Origin: Liquidambar formosana | Taxonomy: Eukaryota; Streptophyta; Magnoliopsida; Saxifragales; Altingiaceae | Assembly: GCA_039720395.1 (NCBI GenBank) | Contig: CM077824.1 | Coordinates: 16,992,046 to 17,056,045, forward strand | Length of the DNA stretch: 64,000 nucleotides | Reading direction: 5' to 3' | Part shown: in pieces, positions 50,401-61,441 of the stretch | How the letters are laid out: every line of letters begins with the position of its first letter | Position numbering within the stretch: the first letter of the stretch is position 1 | Program-made: the position numbers and the translations under genes | Notes under the pieces: model-generated | Database searches by the model: none | Told to the model about the DNA's origin: nothing | The model's input: the letters and a program-made list of their open reading frames with translations, nothing else

Positions 50401-51411
50401 ACATAAAGTTGAAGCTGATATAGTATGCAATGGATCCAATTTACCCAACAAAAAACCATCATATATCTTGACAAACATAAGGTAACTAGTAGAGATATAA
50501 TTATATAAACAAAGTGAATTTCCTATCATAAACAAAGCTTAAACTAAGAATCAAGCACATACTATGCCTTAATACTTTAATTCCAATCGCCTTCTCGAGA
50601 GCTCTCGCTTTTGAACCATCCGGGTCAAACTCATATAGCCCTAATTCATGAAATCAAGAACAAAACGCAACACACATTGAGAGAACAACATTACCAACAC
50701 ACACACACACACACAAAAAGGACAAAACTACAAACGGGTCAGATCAGAATTACCGGCAGAGTTGCTGAACACCGCGATATCGTCACCGAACACAGATTTA
50801 CAACACTCCAACGAAGACCCAAGAGTGTCCCACAATGTTAAAGAATAAGGAGCAGTAATGGTGTTGTCCTTGTCAAATATTACACCCTTGAAACCCCTCT
50901 TCTGTAAATTAGCCCAATCAATGTAACGTATATCGGGCACGGCAACGTGGGGTAACAACAAATGCCGGTCTCTCGTGAGAATCGCCACCGAAGAAACGAT
51001 TCCCTCGAAATTGATTCTCTGCCCGAACGCCGCTCTAAAATCTGCCCACCACATGTTTGCGAAAATTACCAAGCCGTTCCCGACCTCTTTCTCTGTCCGT
51101 TCTTCTTTATCTTCGTTTTGGGTTCTTCTGATTCGGTCGTTATTGTCAGTGAAAGAGTATAATTCTTCTAAAAATGTATGTTTGTGATTGGGGTAGGAAT
51201 TGTTTTGGATCTTCTTCTTGTCTTGCTCTTTGCTGCAACCGTTCGTTGAAGAGAGAGTGAGGAAAGAGGTGTTTCTGAAGTGGGTTTGGTTCTTGGAAGG
51301 GAAAAAATTGGTGGGTTTTCTCTTGAGATGGTGACGGTGATGGTGCAAGTGAAAATGGTTAGGGATGAGGTAACGGCAAACAGGCGACGGAACAAGAGCA
51401 GTGGAGTGCAT
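47437..51411 (-). CDS. PGPP1: Phosphatidylglycerophosphate phosphatase 1 (PGPP1), HAD superfamily
   Basis: Dephosphorylates phosphatidylglycerophosphate to phosphatidylglycerol, a lipid needed for thylakoids and for mitochondrial cardiolipin. Five exons: 51411..50754, 50640..50563, 50308..50235, 50069..49962 and 47553..47437. All are GT–AG, phases agree, total 1035 bp, 344 aa with no break. The last exon (VRILEAFLVKRW to VKDLPPL) is too short to stand out alone and lies beyond a 2.4-kb intron. The N-terminus is rich in His, Ser and Lys and looks like a transit peptide. HAD motifs: FDKDNT (D180), SNSAG, KKPAGT and GDRRFIDIVYGNRNGF. The Arabidopsis homologue (At3g58830, from memory) is of similar length. 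Intron 4 holds a Stowaway-like MITE, another MITE and a GC-rich hairpin. Confidence 0.95.
48106..48377. mobile_element. Stowaway-like (Tc1/mariner) MITE in PGPP1 intron 4
   Basis: Terminal inverted repeats: left TCCCTCCATCCCACAGAGAT, right (complement) CTCCCTCTGTCCCACAAAGA, both continuing into AGGCCA. TA dinucleotides flank both ends (48104–48105 and 48378–48379). CTCCCTC(C/T)GTCCCA is the classic Stowaway terminus. Non-coding, 272 bp. Confidence 0.92.
49167..49572. mobile_element. MITE-like element in PGPP1 intron 4
   Basis: Left end CCATGTTTGATAGTGGGGGA, right end (complement) CTATGTTTGGTAGGAAGGAG, with G-rich left and C/T-rich right halves that are complementary. Internal copies of TTTGGTAG/CTACCAAA suggest nesting or several rounds of insertion. 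Confidence 0.6.
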
Positions 51412-52272
51412 TATTATAATACTGTCTCTTTCTCCTATTCCATTTAGTTGGGTGGAGAACTGAATTTTCTATTTAACAAATGGGCATGTTGGTTCCCCTG
51501 AGCCTGTGGCTCAGTGGGATCTAGCCATGCCACCAGTTTAGAGGATACCTACATTATGATTGATGGGAGAGAGAAAACTTCTATAAATTTTCTGGTTTTT
51601 CTCGGTTTGAGAGGAGAGAGAAATGAATGATAAATTGAGTGAATACTGAATAGGGATAAAACATTCTCTCTGACCCACACACAAAATTAGTATTATCTAA
51701 CTCGTGAGCATTTTTTTTTTTTAATTTATTGATGGGAACAAGTGAGGTTCTTAGAATCAAAAGAAAAAAAGTTAAAACGGAATATAAGGATGGGGCCCAC
51801 TTTTTTATGTGTGGGGTAAGTACCGATTAATCAAGTAAATAATTACCGTTAATAATCATTTACTAGAAAGTTTGTAATAATTTGTATTGAACCGTAACTA
51901 TTTTCACATAACCCAAAGAATCCAAAATCTTCCTTTATCTCTCTTTTTTCGTTGCATAAACAAATTTAAGAAGTAAAGGCTTTACATGCCAAAATATTTT
52001 ACACAAAACATTTGAGCCGCTTACCTATAAAATCAATAAAATCCATTTTCGACTATAGGCATAATAATCTCATTGAAAACATAAACGAAAACATAATAAA
52101 ACAAACAAGACTTTCAAAGTTCGTTTGAAACCTTCGATTCACCTAACTATAAAATCAGTAAAGTTGTCTTTAGCTATTTGCATAATAATCTCTTTGAAAA
52201 CATAAATAAAAACGAAACAAAAAACTATCAACATAATAAGATGCCATCTTACATAACAAAGTTCATAGTGGG
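51412..52272. other. PGPP1 5' flank, no gene seen
   Basis: Presumed minus-strand promoter region. I found no clear TATA box, which is common for housekeeping plastid-protein genes. No coding content. Confidence 0.45.
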
Positions 52273-53281
52273 TAGGCCTGGCAATTGGGTGGGTTTAAAT
52301 GGGTGTAGTCAAAATATTACCTAAACCCAACCCAACCCATTTACATGAAGAACCCATTTAAGTAAAACCCAAACTCACCTTATTTATTACAGGTTAAAAC
52401 CCAAACTCACCCGTTTTAAGCATGTTACGGTTGCTGTGGAGGTAACACCCTCTCTCCTCTCGTCAGGAACTCTCTCTCCTCTCGTCTTCCACTCTCTATC
52501 CCATCGGCCTCTGACTACGACAACGGCGATAGCAGTATAATGCCCATTAAAGCTTCCCTGGTGATGACAGTATGCCACGTCTCCTCCAATGGTACGGGAG
52601 TACACCACGTCTCTTTCCCCGACAACAGCAGTAAGCAGGTAAGCTGTTGCTAGTCTTTTGAAATGCCATTTTGCTTTTTGATTTTTCAGATTTTTGGTTG
52701 TTGGTAAGCTTCTACTGGTTTTAGATCTGAAACCCCAAATTTTTTTTTTCCCCTGCAATTGTGGTTGTGTTCTATTGTAAGCGCCACTGGTGTTCAAGCT
52801 CTACCATGCCCCACTGAGCCTCATTCTCTGGGGCTGGCCACTGGTTGCGCGGTTAAGTTTAGGGAAAACCTCATTTACTAAACTGGTGGCTCGATCAACG
52901 ACATCAAAGGAGAAAACCACATCTACTAGGATCGTGATCGTGTTGGCAAGGAATTTTCGATCGAGGAACTTTGCCAAGTTCCGTCGGGGAATTGCGATTG
53001 GCTTAAGGAACTGTGATTGTGGTTGTGTTCTGTTGAAAGTTCTGTCGAAATGGTGAAGGAGATTGTAAGCTAGCTTGAAATTGGAAATGAATAACAAGAG
53101 TAGCCTATCGGGTTTCAGTCGCACCCAAATTTTTTTATACTAACCCGATTAGACCAAATTATTAATTGGGTTATTATGGGCACCCATTTACAACCCAATT
53201 AATAAAATCACCCATTTACACCCATTTAACTTGGGCGGGTTTGGGCGGGTTCGTGGTTTTGGGCATAAATTGCCAGCCCTA
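52273..53281. mobile_element. hAT-type non-autonomous element (~1 kb) with perfect 8-bp TSD
   Basis: Ends TAGGCCTGGCAATT (left) and, on the other strand, TAGGGCTGGCAATT (right). The 8-bp ATAGTGGG flanks both sides (52265–52272 and 53282–53289). Subterminal regions contain repeated ACCCATTTA/TAAATGGGT blocks. The interior (about 52430–53060) is less AT-rich than the ends and does not look repetitive, so it may be captured host sequence. No hAT transposase was recognised. Confidence 0.92.
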
Positions 53282-53682
53282 ATAGTGGGCATGGTGCTAA
53301 AATACTGTCCATGCACTACTAAATCAAAAATACGTCCAATAAAATCAACAAATTAATTAACAACCTCTCATGGGGAGGGGTCATATTATTAGTGCTACTC
53401 CCCCATGGGCCAGAAGGAGAAGACTGTTGTTTAGTTGGCTGTTTTGGTCCAGGCCCAAGATGGGCATATCTCAACCCAAGGCCCAAGAGAGCTTATTATT
53501 ATTGTGCTCTTGGCAGTAGTGTTATGCTTTATGACAGAATTTGATTCTCTTTGGCTCTTTGCTACCTGTGACTGAGAAGCAATAGAGAAAAAGGATATAG
53601 AGCATACAAGAAAAGGGAAATACTTGGGGCTTGAGCGTGGTCTACTTGTTTTCCATTACGGCTGGCAAATCTATGTTATCTA

Positions 53683-53990
53683 CTAGAAAATTTCATTTTG
53701 AATAATTTAGTATAAAAATGTTTTTCAAGATCTATTATTTAAGTAAAAATTTAGGCCATTTTGAACAGTATTTGTTTTGAATTTTATAGAATCAGAGATT
53801 CTAAATGATCAAAAGATCCACTTAAACAATAGATTTTAGAAAAGGTGTTCAAAATGATGTTTAATTTCTAGTGGACAACATGGCCACTTTTCATGAAAAT
53901 CTTTATATTTATCTTTATCATATCATAAAACCTTTACAAGTGTAAAATAAGTAGGGGATAAAAAGCAAGCGTTGGGGTGCCAATAGCCAA
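53683..53990. mobile_element. MITE family B, copy 2 (left end lost)
   Basis: Shares CCACTTAAACAATAGATTTT, AAAATAAGTAGGGGATAAAA and the terminal GGGGTGCCAATA with the 39049–39450 element. The left GGCACCCC end is missing or too diverged to see. Confidence 0.6.
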
Positions 53991-54984
53991 GTCCTTTGTG
54001 TGTTGTGTGTGAGTTATTTATGTATGTTAGCAAAAAAAAGAAAGTTTAAAGGTGCAAAGTCCCACATTGACTAGCAAAGGTTGGCTTTAAAAGTATATAA
54101 GATTCTATTTCTCCTTCAAGAAATAGGACCTTGTGGAGGTTGAGGGTGGATAAACTTTAGCCCAACTTTCTTTGCAACTACAACTTAGGTCTCGTTTGGA
54201 TAAACTTCTACTTCTTGTTTATTATTTTCAAAAAAAAAAAAAAAAAAAAAAAAGGAAAGAAAGAAAGAAGTTTTGAGTGTGAAACTTTTTACGAAAAACT
54301 ATCAAAATTTTTTTTCTCTATTTTTAAAAGTTAAAAAAAAGAGGAAATAGAAACTTATTGAAGGATACTTAATTATTTCAAACTTATCAAGATTTTATGA
54401 AAATATAAAAGGTGTTTGAGAAAACTAGTTGCGTTGTTTACTAGAAAGAAAAATGCTAAATCGGATGATTCATACGAGCCAACTCTGAGTTGAGAGGATA
54501 TCTCTGTACCCTCTCTCTTCCTTTTCAAACACCTTCTCTCTCACTCTCTTTTTCTCTCTCTTCTTTTTCTCCCCTCCCTTATTTGATATAGAAATCACTT
54601 TCCCCAAAAATTACTTTTCCTCTCTCTACCCACGGCTCTCTCTACCCAACAGAATACTAGTTTTTTCTTTTCTTCTTCTATCTCTGTCTTTCTCTCCATT
54701 TAGATTTGGTTGAAGCTCGACTAGGTAGTAGCCAAGGATTTGATGTTGGTGTTGCTAGTAGAATACCTTCCTTTATCAATGATGGATTTTAGATCTGGAT
54801 GCATACCCCGCATCAATAGTGCAATAGGTTTTGAAAGATTCAACGACGAGCAGATCCGAGGGATATGGTAGACAGTGGGTTAGATTTGTATCTTGGCTTG
54901 AAATTTAAACTAGAAATCGGTGTCTTAACTAGAAACAACCAAGGTTTTGACTCCTACTGTGTAGCCAGTGTGATGGTGCCGACT

Positions 54985-55560
54985 ATGGATTCACCTGCTA
55001 CTATTGCTTCTTCTTCTTCTTCTCTTTAATTGGTTGATGGTTTGTTAGATCAAGTTCATTTTAAAAGAAATAAAATAAATATTGTTACTGTATTTTGCGA
55101 TTATAACTAGATTTTAGCTAAAACCCCCAATCTAGGTTCACCTGCTACTATTGCTTCTTCTTCTTCTTCTTCTTCTCTCTTTTTTTTTTTTTTTTTTTTG
55201 GTTGCTGATTGGTTGGATCAAGTTCATTTTTATTTTTTTTATTGAAAAATATTGTTATTTTGAGATTCTAACTAGATTTTAGCTAAAAGCCCCCAACCTA
55301 GATTTTTTAAAAATATATTTAAAACTTTAACTAGATTTTAGAACTTGAATTTTTACATTGATTTTTAAAAACAAGTTGTTGTTTTGATATTTCAACTAGA
55401 TTTTAGCCAAAGAGCTTCAACCAAGATTTTTGTTTTTTGTTTTTTTTTAATCTAGTTAAAACTTTAACTAGATTTTAAAGTTTGAATTTTTACCTTGGTT
55501 TTTAAGAAAGACGTCATTTTGAAATTTGAACTCGTTCTAGAAATTAAGTGTAGAGATTTT
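54985..55560. repeat. Tandem duplication, ~150-bp unit, 2–3 diverged copies
   Basis: Each unit starts with TTCACCTGCTACTATTGCTT, then a TTC microsatellite, GGATCAAGTTCATTTT, ATTGTTA and AACTAGATTTTAGCTAAAA. The first two copies are 54965–55133 and 55134–55300. Later partial repeats of AACTAGATTTTA continue to about 55560. Confidence 0.7.
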
Positions 55561-55915
55561 ATCTTAAGTTTACCTTGAATTTTAAAAACCAAGAAGCTTA
55601 CATAGTAGAAATGGTTGATGGGAACAAATTTCTAGAAAAAGTGGGAGTCATTAGCAGATAAAGGGTTAAGCTCCTGTTAGTCGTCTCACGGATTTGTCAT
55701 ATCAATTCATTCACAGTAGCAGCACTCTTACTAGAAAACATCATTTGAAACAACTTTATAAGAGATTATGCATCATTACTCCTTCGACAAAACTAAAGTG
55801 TGTAAATTTTCTAAAACGATATAAATGATGTTGGCTTTAAGAATATATCAGACCCATATATGGTACACGTGGCTGCATGTCCCTGTATCCATTATTCTCT
55901 TTAGACAATGGTAAA

Positions 55916-55950
<35 letters not shown>

Positions 55951-56171
55951 TCAAACCATATTTTTTCTTTTGGGATAAGTATTTGTTGTCGAAATTTACT
56001 TATTTAAATGATGTTGCAGTCACCTCGTTAATTCACTAATCATCATCTCTTTATTGAAAATTTTAATTAGTTAACCTAATAGTCAAGTCATTTGGACAAA
56101 AGAATTTAAAGCAAATTATTTGTATTGATCAAGAAAAAAGAGTATAAATACTGCCAATAACCCCTACGATT

Positions 56172-56239
56172 TACTATCATGCAAGATGGACTCTGCCAAT
56201 TTTGCACTATCATGCAAGATGGACTCTGCCAATTTTGCA
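56172..56239. repeat. 34-bp perfect tandem repeat
   Basis: The unit containing ATCATGCAAGATGGACTCTG and CCAATTTTGCA is present twice in a row, followed by an A tract. Confidence 0.85.
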
Positions 56240-56350
56240 TTAAATTAAAAAAAAAAAAAAAAAAAAAAAGGTCTCCCAGTTAGCATGAGTAATGGAAACT
56301 GCATAGACAGACAGACAGCGCGTCAGCATCTTCCGGTATTAAAAAAACCT

Positions 56351-56356
56351 CACGTG
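56351..56356. promoter_or_regulatory. G-box CACGTG upstream of XTH copy A
   Basis: CACGTG within a block conserved in both XTH units; about 1.6 kb upstream of the copy A ATG because of the extra insertion. Confidence 0.4.
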
Positions 56357-57297
56357 TGTATCAAGCAGAAGACAGAACCCAGGTAGGCCCAAAGAGGGGA
56401 GGTCTATGTGATGTGATGTGCTAGCTATGCAATACCACAAACCGTGGAAGTCTCTTCTGTCTCCAGTTTTTAAAACACTCAGAGGACTGCCAGCTCTACC
56501 TTCATCTAGCTGCTACTTCAACCTCTTCACCATTATCCACAATCGCCTTATATAATTATACTTCAAGGAAGTAAAATGGAAACCACGTAGATAACTTGAG
56601 CATCTTTCCAGTATATTAATTATAACAACTGCGTACATGCAGCACTGTTTCAGGAACATAAGACACTCGTACACTAACAATTTCCTTGGTCGATCTACAG
56701 GCTTGTTTCTTTGGTAGTATATGATTCAGCCTCAATTCTACATTTGCTTTTCTTGATTGTACTTTGAATTGCTGAAATTCTCTTCTATTTTATAAATGAG
56801 AAAATAATTTCATTGAAATTAAGAGGTACAAATCCACAACAGCCCTCTGTCTTGCGTGTTCAGCTTGGCCTGTAAACCAAGTAAATCAATAAAAACAATA
56901 CTTCTTGAGTCCCACTAGAAAAATTTATTTCAAAAGTTTTCTCAGATCAATTAAACGGACTTTTAGTTTTATATATAGCGTGGGAAGTCACTATAACCTT
57001 TTTTCCTTTCATTTTTGTGGCTCAAAGAAGTTTAAAAAGAAAATTTGAAAAAGAAATTGAGACCCAATATTTAGTGAGTACCACAGACTTTAGATATAAT
57101 TAAATTAATCAAGTCTAACAATATGAGATTAATGGAAAGGAGTCAAAATTGCTCAAATTAATCCATCAATGCGCCTCTTACAAAACCAATTGGCTAGTGT
57201 AGAAATTAACAAAGGAAAAATAAAAGTCCCAGATTGCCTTAACCATCATTAAGGGACACGATTAAATTTCTAGACACTTTATTTATTTATTTATGGG

Positions 57298-57490
57298 CTT
57301 TTTTTTTTTTTTTAATGTATGCTTTAAGAACATATGTTAAATTACAATTAATGATTTAATCATTGCATGAGAAATAATGAAAAATGCATTATAAATAATA
57401 AAAATTACTTGAAATACAAAACTGTGAAAATATATTTTTTCATACAATAATTAGGTTATTAATTATAATTTAACACGTTAAGAAAACCTT
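57298..57490. mobile_element. MITE family A, copy 3
   Basis: Left end GGGCTTTTTT, arm CATATGTTAAATTACAATTA, body TGAGAAATAATGAAAAATGC, and mirrored end TAATTTAACACGTTAAGAAA. It lies in the insertion that separates distal and proximal promoter of XTH copy A. Confidence 0.65.
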
Positions 57491-57867
57491 TATCCATTTA
57501 TAAGCAAAGAAATATGTTACAGCATGTCTAATGTGGGGAAACAAAAATGCTTACATTACCTTCTAGCATTAATTGCTTCCACAATGGTGGACACCTAGCC
57601 ACATAGGCACACATACACGTGTCAATAATAAACATATGGGACCCTTATGTTGGGTGTCTGCATGTGTGTCAGTATTTTATGCAATTAAGTTTCGCCAGCT
57701 ATGCCTTAACTGGCTCAGAATCTCCCTCTCTCTCCATATGGTGCCTATGTAGATTTGTGCGTGCGCGCCCCTGAGTCTGAAATTTCAATTATTAGTCAAG
57801 TAATTGCAAGTGGCTTCTCCGATCTTTCCTTTTAGTCAATGGTTGCCACTCACTACTCCAATGCCCA

Positions 57868-57878
57868 CCTATATAAAT
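57868..57878 (+). promoter_or_regulatory. TATA box of XTH copy A
   Basis: CCTATATAAAT, 76–86 bp upstream of the ATG, in a proximal promoter block (CACTCACTACTCCAA…CCCACC) conserved with copy B. Confidence 0.75.
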
Positions 57879-57953
57879 GCCTCATAATACAACCTCTACC
57901 ACCATCACACAAATCCCTTCTCTTCTCACTGTCAGTCTCTTAAGACTCCAAAT

Positions 57954-59044
57954 ATGCCTAATACTTCATCTTACAAGTTTTCAGCCATGCTACTGCTTTC
58001 TCTCTTCATGACTGCCCTTATAGCAGCCTCTGCTAGTAATTTCGACCAAGATTTCGACCTCACTTGGGGCAATCAACGTGGCAAGATACTTGAGGGTGGC
58101 CAACTTCTCACACTCTCTCTTGATAAGTTCTCCGGCTCAGGCTTTCAATCCAAGAATGAGTATCTCTTTGGAAGGATCGACATGCAACTTCAACTTGTAC
58201 CGGGCAACTCTGCTGGCACCGTCACCACTTATTATGTAATTAAGTAATCTCATCTCTTCCATAATTGAATACTCGACTAGTTTCTATATTATTGGAAAGA
58301 ATATTTATAAGTTTAGTTTATCTTTCTGTCATGCAGTTATCTTCTCAAGGCCCTACGCACGATGAGATTGATTTTGAGTTCTTGGGCAATCTGTCTGGAG
58401 ACCCATACATAGTCCATACAAATGTGTTCACCCAAGGGAAAGGCAGCAGGGAACAACAATTCTATCTCTGGTTTGATCCCACCAAGGCCTTCCACACCTA
58501 CTCCATCGTTTGGAACCCTCAACGCATCATGTAATTTACTCTCACCATCTTTCTCTTAAACTTCCAGTGCAATTGGAATGACTATAGTTTTGCCTTAAAA
58601 ATACTGTTGAAATCAAAATGAACTGATCAATTCCTTTTCACTATTTCAGTTTTATGGTGGATGGCATTCCAATAAGGGAATTCAGCAACTAGGGAATCAA
58701 TTGGTGTTCCTTTCCCTAACAAACAGCCCATGAGGCTTTACTCGAGTCTTTGGAACGCGGATGACTGGGCAACAAGAGGTGGCCTCGTGAAGACTGATTG
58801 GACGAAAGCTCCGTTCACCGCCTCTTACAGGAACTTCAATGGCAACGCCTGTGTTTGGTCAAGTGGGTCATCTTCTTGTGATTCTAAGTCAACCAATTCC
58901 ATGGCCGGCAATGGATGGCTGACTCAGTCACTCGATTCAGCGGGCAAAAAGAGGCTTCAATGGGTGCAGACAAATTACATGATTTATAACTATTGCACGG
59001 ATTTGAAACGCTTCCCTCAAGGTTTTCCTCCTGAATGCAATTAA
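57954..59044 (+). CDS. XTH: Xyloglucan endotransglucosylase/hydrolase, copy A; one apparent +1 frameshift
   Basis: Secreted GH16 enzyme that cuts and rejoins xyloglucan in the cell wall. Exons: 57954–58235, 58337–58530 and 58650–59044. An N-terminal signal peptide (about residues 1–27) precedes [10 protein letters not shown]. Exon 2 carries the active site [11 protein letters not shown] (nucleophile E104, acid/base E108) followed directly by the N-glycosylation site NLS. Exon 3 has the XET C-terminal region ([18 protein letters not shown]). Exon 3 is one base too long: after REFSN an extra base at about 58690 makes a TAG, and reading resumes in the next frame at ESIGVPFPN. Without it the product is 289 aa, the family's usual length. 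Most similar in layout to the XTH22–25 group, as I recall it. Head of a tandem pair. Confidence 0.93.
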
Positions 59045-61352
59045 GGACTAAGGGTTCATTCAAATTAAAATACTGCGGTGTAGCTAGTGTCCTTAACTTT
59101 CATTCTGTAAATTTCTTGCACCAGTTTGTAAAACGAAGTTAATATGTGAATATGACCAATGGTAGAAAATAAATCAGATTCTTTATCTCAGTTTTTAGTT
59201 CTTTTCTCTCATGGCTTTGTTGTTTCCTACTTCCAAGTACCATCCTGCAGCTGTGTTACTACCTCGATTACCATCCCTTGCTTTGACATGAATATAGGTC
59301 TAAAAAAATAATAATACAGTTGTTTCCAAAACTAATCTGCTTAATCTTTTTATTAAATGAGCGAAAGCAAAGTCAAAAGAAGGTCCGGAAAGGGAAATAT
59401 TCTATTCATAGATGACCTCATGACCGTGCATGCAGTAGTCGATTATATTTATGGCCTTGAGGCTTTAATTTGTTACTACTATGCATTAATTTTTTATTTT
59501 TTTATTAGCAATGACCATATACTTTAATTTGATTCAACATCGACATCAAACAATGAATTCTTTAAGTCATAGAAAGTTCCTCATGACTCATGAGAAACCA
59601 ACAAATTCTTGCCCTCTGTTCCTATTAGGTACTTAAACACATGCGACATTGTTCCTTTGTGTAACTATCTATATACAGGAAATGAGTTCTATAATTGATG
59701 TGACAAATTAAACTAATACCAAAGAAATTGTTGCAATTCAGTCTTTTAACAGGAAGTCAGTTTTTTCAAATTTAAAATTTTAGCCAAAAAGTAGGTGTTT
59801 TTGTAACTTATGCTTTTGAAGTTAAGCTGACATAACCAGCTACATCAATAGTAGCAAAAGTTAGGCTAACAAAATTGGGGAAAGGAGTTGATGGGTCATT
59901 TTCATTTTTCTTAGGAAAATGTTTACATGCAATGATGGATGCCCAGATGTTCCTTTGAAAAACATGGGATTCCACATGTCAGACATGTATTTATTCTTGT
60001 GTTAGACTCTTCAAAGTTGCATAAGCTAATGATGCTCCTACCTTTTTATATATTAGATTAGTAACAAAACTAGGTACATAAAGATGCCTCAAATTATATA
60101 TGAATTTGATCGATCACTTGTGCTATGGTGCCAACGTCATGCATGCGGTAATTCAAATCATTCTTGACATTCACTTGTGGTCATGAATGGCTTGGATCCA
60201 TCGTGCAATGAGCGACGTTGGGTGCTCGGGTGAATTGTTCCTCGTTATATAACTTTTTTTACTCCTTAATTCATTAAATAATAAACATTCAATATTAATA
60301 GAAATTTAGCATTTATCCATCTATAGAAATACATTACATGAAGGGCGTGATCGTAGAGATAGCTTGGTGAGCCTCATAAGTTGCATCGGCAAATGGTCCT
60401 AAGAAGTCATATTATTGTGCCATCACACAAAACGATTGATAAATCACGTTTTGAATTTATTTTTAGCATATATGTACTCCCTAACAGATTTTATGTCCTG
60501 TTTTTCTATCATTGAAAGCAAAAAAATTGAAAGACAGAGCTGGGGCGGGCGTGGAGGCGGTGAATGAGAGAGCTAGATCGAGTATGTGATACCCAATTAA
60601 ATGCTAGCTGCAAATAAATTTACAGGCCATCTAATATGATTCTTTCAATCATTTAAAAATTGTATAGCGAATTGAATTGTCCAGCTTCATCGGGGTATAT
60701 GATATATACAACTTGGTCCACGAAAGGATTCATGCGAATATTAAATCATAAAAGAATATTTCCAAGGAATGCAAGCCAGCCACCCAACATAAACATCTAT
60801 AAATCGATCAAGACTCTCAAGCTGCAGCATTATTCAAAATCAGCTAAGGTTTATTTGAGAATAGTTTAAGGATGTTAACAGAATGATGCAGCCAGTACTT
60901 TAGTGCTGTAATTTAGTATTACACTTAATTAGGCATGCACGTGAAAGGGAAACTGCGTAGGACAACTTCAGCAATCAGCCTCTTTCACTATTATTATAAG
61001 AACTCACGTGTGCAGGTATCAAGTAGAAACCCAGGCAGGTCCCAAAGAGGGGAGGACTACTATTATATGCTATGCCTGCATAATTAACCAGCCGACGCGG
61101 AAATCCCCCCTTCCTCTGTCCCCAGTTTTTGAAACCCACGTACGGGGTTTGCCAGCTCTTGCTTATCTAGTTGGTATTCCACTTTTGCCACCTCTGCAGC
61201 ATTATCCACAATCAGGGTTCTATCTTCTATGGACAGTTTAAGGGAGCCAGTGAAATGATGCATCAATGCTTTGTGCTAGGCAATTATAAGTAAGTAGCTT
61301 CGCCGGACATTTCGTTGGTCAAAAGGTTGCCACTCACTACTCCAAAGCCCAC
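59045..61352. other. XTH copy A 3' flank and upstream flank of copy B
   Basis: Starts with the copy A 3' UTR. Mostly AT-rich with no gene; the portion from about 60520 is repeated again at 63530–64000. A short open frame at 60660–60869 lies in this duplicated flank and is not supported. Confidence 0.55.
61005..61010. promoter_or_regulatory. G-box CACGTG upstream of XTH copy B
   Basis: Same conserved block as 56351–56356, here 430 bp upstream of the copy B ATG. Confidence 0.45.
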
Positions 61353-61363
61353 CTATATAAACG
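61353..61363 (+). promoter_or_regulatory. TATA box of XTH copy B
   Basis: CTATATAAACG about 80–90 bp upstream of the ATG, in the same position and context as in copy A. Confidence 0.75.
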
Positions 61364-61441
61364 CATTATGCATCATAATACAATCTCTAGCATCACACAA
61401 ATCCCCCTCTTCTCACTGTCTCCCTAGCTTAGACACTAAAT

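Larger units (their letters stand above)
53282..57790. other. Intergenic, repeat-rich; right part is upstream flank of the XTH cluster
   Basis: Holds MITE family B copy 2, tandem repeats at 54985–55560, an AT microsatellite (about 55916–55948), a 34-bp tandem repeat and MITE family A copy 3. From about 56270 the sequence is the upstream part of the XTH duplication unit. A CT-rich, leader-like stretch at 54500–54700 has no recognisable coding sequence after it. Confidence 0.5.

Noticed and set aside
51490..51545. Possible tRNA-like segment upstream of PGPP1
   Set aside because: No consistent cloverleaf and no proper A and B boxes.
52387..53124. Open frames inside the 52273–53281 element as a host gene
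   Set aside because: No frame covers the region, no domain recognised, and the element ends and TSD enclose them; kept only as possible captured sequence.
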